From contig CANFQR010000002.1 in NCBI GenBank assembly GCA_947449125.1, positions 1 through 27,561 of the forward strand: a stretch of 27,561 nucleotides of DNA, written 5' to 3'. This DNA comes from Bacteroidota bacterium (lineage in GTDB: Bacteria > Bacteroidota > Bacteroidia > B-17B0 > Aurantibacillaceae). Position 1 is the first letter of the stretch; every line of letters begins with the position of its first letter. Both the position numbers and the translations under genes were made by a program. Below the pieces are notes generated by a model, which ran no database searches, was not told the DNA's origin, and saw only the letters and a program-made list of their open reading frames with translations. Of the stretch, positions 22,962-27,561 are shown piece after piece.

Positions 22962-25352
22962 ATGGAATTGGAACAATATAATTTTTCCGCTGAGGAAATT
23001 CAAGAAAATAGTTTAAAAGATATTTTAACCAAATACCTTTTTCACTGGAAATGGTTTTTTATTAGTTTGGTTATAAGCGTATTTTTAGGATTTGTATACT
23101 TGCGCTATCAAACGCCTCTTTACGAAGTAAATGCTACAATATTAATTAAGGATGATCAAAAAAGCGGATCAATATCAGAGTTGAGTGCGTTTGAGGATCT
23201 TGGTATTTTAAAAAATTATAAAAATATTGAAAATGAAATTGAAGTATTAAAGTCACGTGCATTAATGACTAAGGTGGTTAAGGAGTTGAAATTGAACATT
23301 TCATATTATTCTTACGGCAGACCAATAGAGCATGAGCGGTATTTTGACTCTCCAATTTCAGCAGAGTATATTTTAAATGATTCTATTAATAAGATCGCGC
23401 AAGGGAATTGGATAATTATACCAATTTCCATTAAAAAGTTTACACTAAAGTCTGGCAGCAACGAAGAATTGCTGGGAGAGTTTATTTTTGGAGATACAGT
23501 TGACGTAAATTTCGGAAAAGTTATTTTTTCATCAAATAAGCTTTTGAAAAATTCTTATTTAAACAAAAATTTTAGAGTTATTATTTCTCCTGTAGAATCT
23601 GTAGTTAACTCTTATTTAGGCGCTATTCAAATAAATTCAGTTAATAAAACATCAAATGCAATCATAATTACTTTAAGAGATCCAATAGCCAATAAAGCCG
23701 CAGCAATTGTTGATAATCTTATTAAGCAGCATAACTTAGATGCTATTGCCGATAAAAATCAAGTCAGTTTAAATACTGCCAATTTTATTAATGAAAGAAT
23801 AAAATTTATTACAGATGAATTATTTATAGTAGAAGGCGAGGCAGAAAATTTCAAAACCAAACACAAATTAACGGATGTAGAGTCTGAGTCAAAATTATTT
23901 TTACAAACAGGTAGTCAAAGCGAAATGAGTTTAATGGAAGCGACAACACAAGTTCGCTTAGCTGAATTCATGAATGAATATATTGATAAACACAATAATA
24001 CAAACGAATTGTTACCGGCTAATTTAGGTATTAATGATTTGTCGCTGAATGCTCAAATAAACGAATTCAATAAACTTATTTTAGAGAGAAATCGTTTAGC
24101 TAAAAATTCCAGTGAAAAAAATCCTGCAGTTGAAAATTTGGACACTCAGATTTTTGGGCTAAAAACTTCTATAAAAGAGAGTTTGTTGAATTTAAAGATG
24201 ACGCTTAAAATAAGGGAAAAAGATTTGACAAAAAAGGAGGATGAAATTAATTCAAGAATCAGTACTGTGCCAAAATATGAACGAGAATTTAGGACAATTC
24301 AAAGACAGCAACAAATAAAAGAAGCTCTTTATTTGTACCTATTGCAAAAGCGCGAAGAAACTAATATTGCGTTGGCTGTTACAGTTTCTAATGCTAAAAT
24401 AATAGATTCGGCATACAGCAATGGCGCTAAAGTTGCGCCAAAAAGTAAAACAATTTTTTTAACCTCCATATTAATAGGATTAATTTTACCTATTGTAATT
24501 CTTTATATTCTAGATTTATTAAATACAAAAGTACATGGTAAAAAGGAGATAGATTTAGCTAAGTTACCTTATTTAGGCGATATTCCAGAAACCAAAGAAA
24601 AAGGTAAATTATTGGCAGTTGAAAATACCACTTCAAAAATGGCTGAGGCATTCAGGATTTTACGCAGTAATGTTGAATTTTTAAACAGTACAATTAGTAA
24701 AAAAAATAAAATAGTTCTTGTAACATCTACAATTGGTAAAGAAGGCAAATCATTTATTGCACTGAATTTGGCAGCTTCTTTTGCGTTATCAAACAAAAAA
24801 GTTTTATTAATTGGTACAGATTTAAGAAACCCTAAGCTTTTAAAGTATATGAACATTGATAAACGAATGGGGTTAACGAATTTAGTGACAGATAATAATA
24901 TTAAAATTTCTGATGTTGTTTTTTCGGTAGAGGATTTTACTAATTTTTCAATGCTATCTTCTGGACCTATACCGCCAAACCCTGCAGAATTGTTAATGCA
25001 TCCACGAATGGAAGAAATTTTTAATTATGCTAGAGAAAACTACGACATAACTATTGTTGATACTGCGCCTGTTGGTTTAGTTGCGGATACTTTGCTAATT
25101 TCAAAGTACGCCGATTCTACTATGTTTATTGCCCGAGCAGATTATTTAGATAAGCGCTTATTGCGTATTGCAGAATCTTTAACTAAAGACAAACGATTAC
25201 CAAATTTGGCCTGCGTAATAAATGGTGCTAATTATAAAAAGGGCTATGGTTATGGCTACGGTTATGGCTACGGCTATGGTTATGGTGCATATGGTTATGG
25301 TTTAGAAAAAGAAACATCTTTTTGGAAAAGACTCTTGAAAGAGTGGTCTTAA
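22962..25352 (+). CDS. wzc: polysaccharide co-polymerase / bacterial tyrosine kinase, Wzc type
   Basis: This 796-residue inner-membrane protein has an N-terminal membrane span (about 32-50), a Wzz-type periplasmic domain with a long coiled-coil region (about 260-460), and a second span (about 500-522). A cytoplasmic BY-kinase domain follows, with Walker A TIGKEGKS at 590-597, Walker A' VLLIGTDLRNP with Asp620, and Walker B ITIVD ending at Asp700. The conserved IPPNPAELL precedes Walker B. The tail holds nine tyrosines in a Gly-Tyr repeat at residues 761-780, the expected autophosphorylation cluster but unusually regular. Cycles of phosphorylation control polymer length and export with Wza. 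The cognate phosphatase (Wzb or PHP type) is not in the window. A bidirectional terminator follows. Confidence 0.94.
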   Translation: MELEQYNFSAEEIQENSLKDILTKYLFHWKWFFISLVISVFLGFVYLRYQTPLYEVNATILIKDDQKSGSISELSAFEDLGILKNYKNIENEIEVLKSRALMTKVVKELKLNISYYSYGRPIEHERYFDSPISAEYILNDSINKIAQGNWIIIPISIKKFTLKSGSNEELLGEFIFGDTVDVNFGKVIFSSNKLLKNSYLNKNFRVIISPVESVVNSYLGAIQINSVNKTSNAIIITLRDPIANKAAAIVDNLIKQHNLDAIADKNQVSLNTANFINERIKFITDELFIVEGEAENFKTKHKLTDVESESKLFLQTGSQSEMSLMEATTQVRLAEFMNEYIDKHNNTNELLPANLGINDLSLNAQINEFNKLILERNRLAKNSSEKNPAVENLDTQIFGLKTSIKESLLNLKMTLKIREKDLTKKEDEINSRISTVPKYEREFRTIQRQQQIKEALYLYLLQKREETNIALAVTVSNAKIIDSAYSNGAKVAPKSKTIFLTSILIGLILPIVILYILDLLNTKVHGKKEIDLAKLPYLGDIPETKEKGKLLAVENTTSKMAEAFRILRSNVEFLNSTISKKNKIVLVTSTIGKEGKSFIALNLAASFALSNKKVLLIGTDLRNPKLLKYMNIDKRMGLTNLVTDNNIKISDVVFSVEDFTNFSMLSSGPIPPNPAELLMHPRMEEIFNYARENYDITIVDTAPVGLVADTLLISKYADSTMFIARADYLDKRLLRIAESLTKDKRLPNLACVINGANYKKGYGYGYGYGYGYGYGAYGYGLEKETSFWKRLLKEWS
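25242..25301 (+). repeat. hexanucleotide-like (GGYTAY) repeat encoding the Wzc GY tail
   Basis: Seven in-phase six-base units, GG(C/T)TA(T/C), are followed by GGT GCA and two further TAT-GGT units. They encode seven Gly-Tyr pairs, Gly-Ala and two Tyr-Gly pairs. Because each unit is six bases, changes in copy number would alter the number of tyrosines without shifting the frame. Confidence 0.9.
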
Positions 25353-25374
25353 TTAAAATTCACTTTTAAAATTT

Positions 25375-25418
25375 TTAATAAATAATGCTCCCTAATTTTA
25401 GGGAGCATTATTTATTAA
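25375..25418. terminator. bidirectional terminator between convergent genes
   Basis: The 21 bases 25375-25395 (core ATGCTCCCTAA) are perfectly complementary to 25398-25418 (core TTAGGGAGCAT) across two bases. The AT-rich outer arms supply a T-rich tract on either strand. It lies 22 nt after the wzc stop and about 80 nt after the end of the minus-strand gene, so it can stop transcription from both sides. Confidence 0.88.
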
Positions 25419-25497
25419 AACAAAATCTTCAGTTTACCGAAAAAGAGATTAGGTGGCAAAAAATAAAGTAATCTGACTTTTTGAGAAAAGTTACAGG

Positions 25498-26175
25498 TTA
25501 AAATTTAGATTTTAAGAAAGAATAACGATTACCAATTCTACCTGGACGATTACCCATGCTTCTTTTATATCTATAGATAACACCAATAGAATGGTGCAAA
25601 TAATTGGTGTTTTTTAGTATCATACTAAATTTAGCCATAGAATTAAGGTTAATGCCAAGATTCTCATAAATCCAAAAATTAAAACCTATACCAAGGTTTG
25701 CTGTAGCGGTACTGCGATAATTAGCGCCAACAGATGGGTTATAAGTATACCCTAAACCACCTGCTAAATAAGGGCTAAACCAAGGAATTTCGCCAAGTAA
25801 CTTGTTAAACTGATATCTAGCATTGATATCGGCGGAGAAAAAACTATATGATTTTTTTATTTCATGATTGTTAATTTCCTTTCCTGGTTTATAAATTGTA
25901 TAAGCAAATTCAGATTGAGCGCTCCATCCATTTTTTAGATATGCATCAACGGAAATTCTCGATGGGAAAGGCAAAAAATTCCATGACTTTGAAACATTGA
26001 ATAAATCTGAAAATGGATTTCCGTCATCGTCAACAACATGACCTCCAATATTAAAAGTCCATGGCGTTTTTTTTAAAAAACGTTTTAGTGCAAATGATTT
26101 TTTATAACCATTTTGAGCACTAATATTTAACGACGATATTAAAAAAGTAAATAATAATAATTTTAAGATTTTCAT
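25498..26175 (-). CDS. small outer-membrane beta-barrel protein
   Basis: This 225-residue protein has a signal peptide (MKILKLLLFTFLISSLNISA) followed by alternating amphipathic strands rich in aromatic residues: WTFNIGGHVV, RISVDAYLKNGWSAQSEFAY, YSFFSADINARYQF, SPYLAGGLGYTYNP, TATANLGIGFNFWIY and LHHSIGVIYRYK. This pattern and the periodic Gly-aromatic turns suit an OmpA/OmpW-like eight-stranded barrel (outer membrane beta-barrel family). It has no peptidoglycan-binding domain and ends in a basic tail. It faces the polysaccharide locus convergently and is divergent from the glutamine synthetase gene, with its own promoter. A specific function cannot be assigned. Confidence 0.82.
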   Translation of the reverse strand: MKILKLLLFTFLISSLNISAQNGYKKSFALKRFLKKTPWTFNIGGHVVDDDGNPFSDLFNVSKSWNFLPFPSRISVDAYLKNGWSAQSEFAYTIYKPGKEINNHEIKKSYSFFSADINARYQFNKLLGEIPWFSPYLAGGLGYTYNPSVGANYRSTATANLGIGFNFWIYENLGINLNSMAKFSMILKNTNYLHHSIGVIYRYKRSMGNRPGRIGNRYSFLKSKF

Positions 26176-26221
26176 ATAATAACTTTAAAAGAAAAGCATT
26201 GCTTTCTTTAAATTCTACTAT

Positions 26222-26254
26222 CAAATATAATTAATAATATTTATATAACATCAA
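26222..26254 (-). promoter_or_regulatory. promoter of the outer-membrane barrel gene
   Basis: Read on the minus strand, TTG (26254-26252) is followed after 22 nt by TATATTTG (26229-26222). This matches the Bacteroidota TTG / TAnnTTTG promoter with spacing in the reported 17-23 nt range. Transcription would begin around 26215, giving a leader of about 40 nt. Confidence 0.65.
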
Positions 26255-26309
26255 ATTCTTTAAAGTTTAAAAATAAAACAGAGCGGCGCGTATTTTTTAC
26301 TTTTTAGGA

Positions 26310-26373
26310 GATATACCCCCTCTTTTTTAACACAACGTATAAAAAAGTTAGTATTATTCTGATATACCCCCTC
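26310..26373 (+). promoter_or_regulatory. two direct copies of a 13-nt box upstream of glutamine synthetase
   Basis: GATATACCCCCTC occurs identically at 26310-26322 and 26361-26373, with start points 51 bp apart (about five helical turns). The run of five C residues stands out in this AT-rich intergenic DNA. The downstream copy sits where the -33 element of the adjacent promoter would be. Confidence 0.6.
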
Positions 26374-26384
26374 ATTTTTTTAAT

Positions 26385-26392
26385 TAATTTTG
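26385..26392 (+). promoter_or_regulatory. -7 promoter element of the glutamine synthetase gene
   Basis: TAATTTTG fits TAnnTTTG exactly and lies 25 nt before the ATG at 26418. No TTG is present at the normal -33 distance; the duplicated GATATACCCCCTC box occupies that place instead, which suggests activator-dependent transcription. Confidence 0.5.
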
Positions 26393-26417
26393 TAAAAAAC
26401 TTACAAAAAAATATTTT

Positions 26418-27561
26418 ATGACAACAAGAAGAGTTTTAGCTATGCATGAGGTTGTAAATCGCACACCGGTTTCGATTAATAAAATTGACCAACAGGTTTC
26501 TCAATATTACGGCTCAGATGTTTTTGGCCTAGATGCTATGCGCGAATATCTTTCAGAGGAGGCTTTTAATAGTATTCAAAATTCTATTAATCAAGGTACA
26601 ATTGTAGAACGAAAAATGGCTGATCAGGTTGCGGCATGTATGAAGGCTTGGGCTCAAAGCAAAGGTATTACTCATTTTACACATTGGTTTCAACCTTTAT
26701 CTGGAGCCACAGCAGAAAAACATGATGGTTTTTTTGAACCTATTGAAGGAGGTCGTGCGATTGAACGTTTTAGTGGTAATGCATTGGTGCAGCAGGAACC
26801 TGATGCGTCATCTTTTCCTAACGGTGGTATTCGTAATACTTTTGAAGCCCGCGGTTATACAGCTTGGGACCCAACCTCACCGGCTTTCATTTGGGGGAAA
26901 ACCTTATGTATACCAACTATTTTTATTTCTTATACGGGCGAATCGCTCGATTTTAAAACACCTTTGTTAAAATCATTACACGCTTTAGATAAAGCAGCAA
27001 CAGATGTTTGTCAATATTTCGATAAAAATGTTACAAAAGTTATTGCCACTTTAGGTTGGGAGCAAGAGTATTTTTTAATTGATTCTGCGCTATATAACAT
27101 ACGATTTGATTTGCAACAAACCGGGAGAACTTTATTTGGTCACGCTCCTGCAAAAGGTCAACAGCTAGAAGATCATTACTGGGGATCAATACCTGAGAGA
27201 GTTGCTGCATTTATGAGAGATTTTGAATATGAGTCCCATTTGTTAGGTATTCCTGTTCGCACACGACATAACGAAGTGGCACCTGCGCAATTTGAGTGTG
27301 CTCCAGTATTTGAAGAAACTAATTTAGCAGTTGATCATAATTTATTATTAATGGATGTAATGGAAAAAGTTGCCATTCGCCATAATTTCAGAGTGTTATT
27401 GCACGAAAAACCATATGCAGGGGTTAATGGTAGTGGAAAACATAATAACTGGAGTTTGGCTACTAATACCGGTAAAAATTTATTGTCACCAGGAAAAACT
27501 CCAAAAACTAACTTGCAGTTTTTAACCTTTTTTATAAATACCGTAATGGCTGTTTATGAGC
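26418..27561 (+). CDS. glnN: glutamine synthetase type III (3' truncated by window)
   Basis: The frame is open from ATG 26418 to the window end, giving 381 residues of a family that is usually about 700-730 residues long. Diagnostic segments of GSIII are present: an N-terminal [24 protein letters not shown], the [10 protein letters not shown] glutamate/metal-binding strand (the E-x-E of glutamine synthetase), [15 protein letters not shown] and [10 protein letters not shown], the last being the ATP/His-containing active-site loop. The enzyme condenses glutamate and ammonia with ATP to glutamine in the cytoplasm and normally works as a dodecamer. It is transcribed away from the outer-membrane barrel gene and has a TAnnTTTG element plus a duplicated upstream box, suggesting regulation, possibly by nitrogen. 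No internal stop is present; the ending lies outside the window. Confidence 0.95.
   Translation, partial: MTTRRVLAMHEVVNRTPVSINKIDQQVSQYYGSDVFGLDAMREYLSEEAFNSIQNSINQGTIVERKMADQVAACMKAWAQSKGITHFTHWFQPLSGATAEKHDGFFEPIEGGRAIERFSGNALVQQEPDASSFPNGGIRNTFEARGYTAWDPTSPAFIWGKTLCIPTIFISYTGESLDFKTPLLKSLHALDKAATDVCQYFDKNVTKVIATLGWEQEYFLIDSALYNIRFDLQQTGRTLFGHAPAKGQQLEDHYWGSIPERVAAFMRDFEYESHLLGIPVRTRHNEVAPAQFECAPVFEETNLAVDHNLLLMDVMEKVAIRHNFRVLLHEKPYAGVNGSGKHNNWSLATNTGKNLLSPGKTPKTNLQFLTFFINTVMAVYE

Noticed and set aside
25242..25301. Short-unit repeat considered as a CRISPR-like or satellite array
   Set aside because: There are no spacers; the units are codons of the Wzc Gly-Tyr tail in frame.
26722..26970. 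Small plus-strand open frame inside the glutamine synthetase region
   Set aside because: It lies in another frame of the GSIII coding sequence, which is intact and carries the conserved motifs.

Overview
The window comes from an AT-rich member of the Bacteroidota. Three observations support this. (1) Three secreted proteins end in a type IX secretion system (T9SS) type A sorting domain (FPNPA...GVYMVNVKV...KKLIV). (2) A type III glutamine synthetase is present. (3) Promoter elements fit the Bacteroidota consensus (TTG / TAnnTTTG), and recognisable Shine-Dalgarno sequences are largely absent. Family or genus cannot be assigned from the sequence alone.

Layout. Positions 1-4952 hold a tandem array of three paralogous T9SS cargo proteins. 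The first is cut by the window edge, and each copy is followed by its own intrinsic terminator. Positions 5205-25352 form a 16-gene, single-strand exopolysaccharide/capsule or O-antigen-type locus. In order the genes are: WbpP-like UDP-GlcNAc 4-epimerase, VioA/FdtB-like sugar aminotransferase, Wzx-type flippase, WbqC-family protein, SAM methyltransferase, GT2, FkbM methyltransferase, GT4, AsnB-type amidotransferase, polytopic GT-C/Wzy-like protein, a GT4::WbpG-like amidotransferase fusion, hexapeptide acyltransferase, DUF354 GT-B-like protein, polysaccharide-deacetylase-like protein, initiating sugar-phosphate transferase with an extra N-terminal domain, Wza export lipoprotein and Wzc tyrosine kinase. 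(That is 17 products counted with the Wza-Wzc pair; the Wza-Wzc pair may have its own promoter.) Most junctions from 7405 to 20993 are 0-10 nt gaps or short overlaps, so this stretch reads as one operon. A perfect 21-bp inverted repeat (25375-25418) closes the locus and separates it from a convergent small outer-membrane beta-barrel gene (25498-26175, minus strand). The window ends inside a divergently transcribed glutamine synthetase type III gene (26418 to the edge).

How the parts fit. Nucleotide-sugar enzymes make UDP-GalNAc and a dTDP-4-amino-4,6-dideoxyhexose. The sugar transferase loads the first sugar-phosphate onto the lipid carrier. Four or five glycosyltransferases extend the repeat unit. 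Methyl, acyl, amide or amidino groups are added by the tailoring enzymes. Wzx flips the unit, the polytopic protein may polymerise it or add a sugar on the periplasmic side, and Wzc/Wza control length and export. The locus lacks dTDP-sugar precursor genes (rmlA/rmlB), HisH/HisF partners for the WbpG-like domain, and an unambiguous Wzy, so these must be elsewhere or be substituted.

The points most worth a second look are the GT4::WbpG-like fusion, the pairing of two different amidotransferase types, the GY-repeat tail of Wzc encoded by a 6-nt repeat, and a duplicated 13-nt box in front of the glutamine synthetase gene. I found no mobile element, CRISPR array, tRNA or rRNA.
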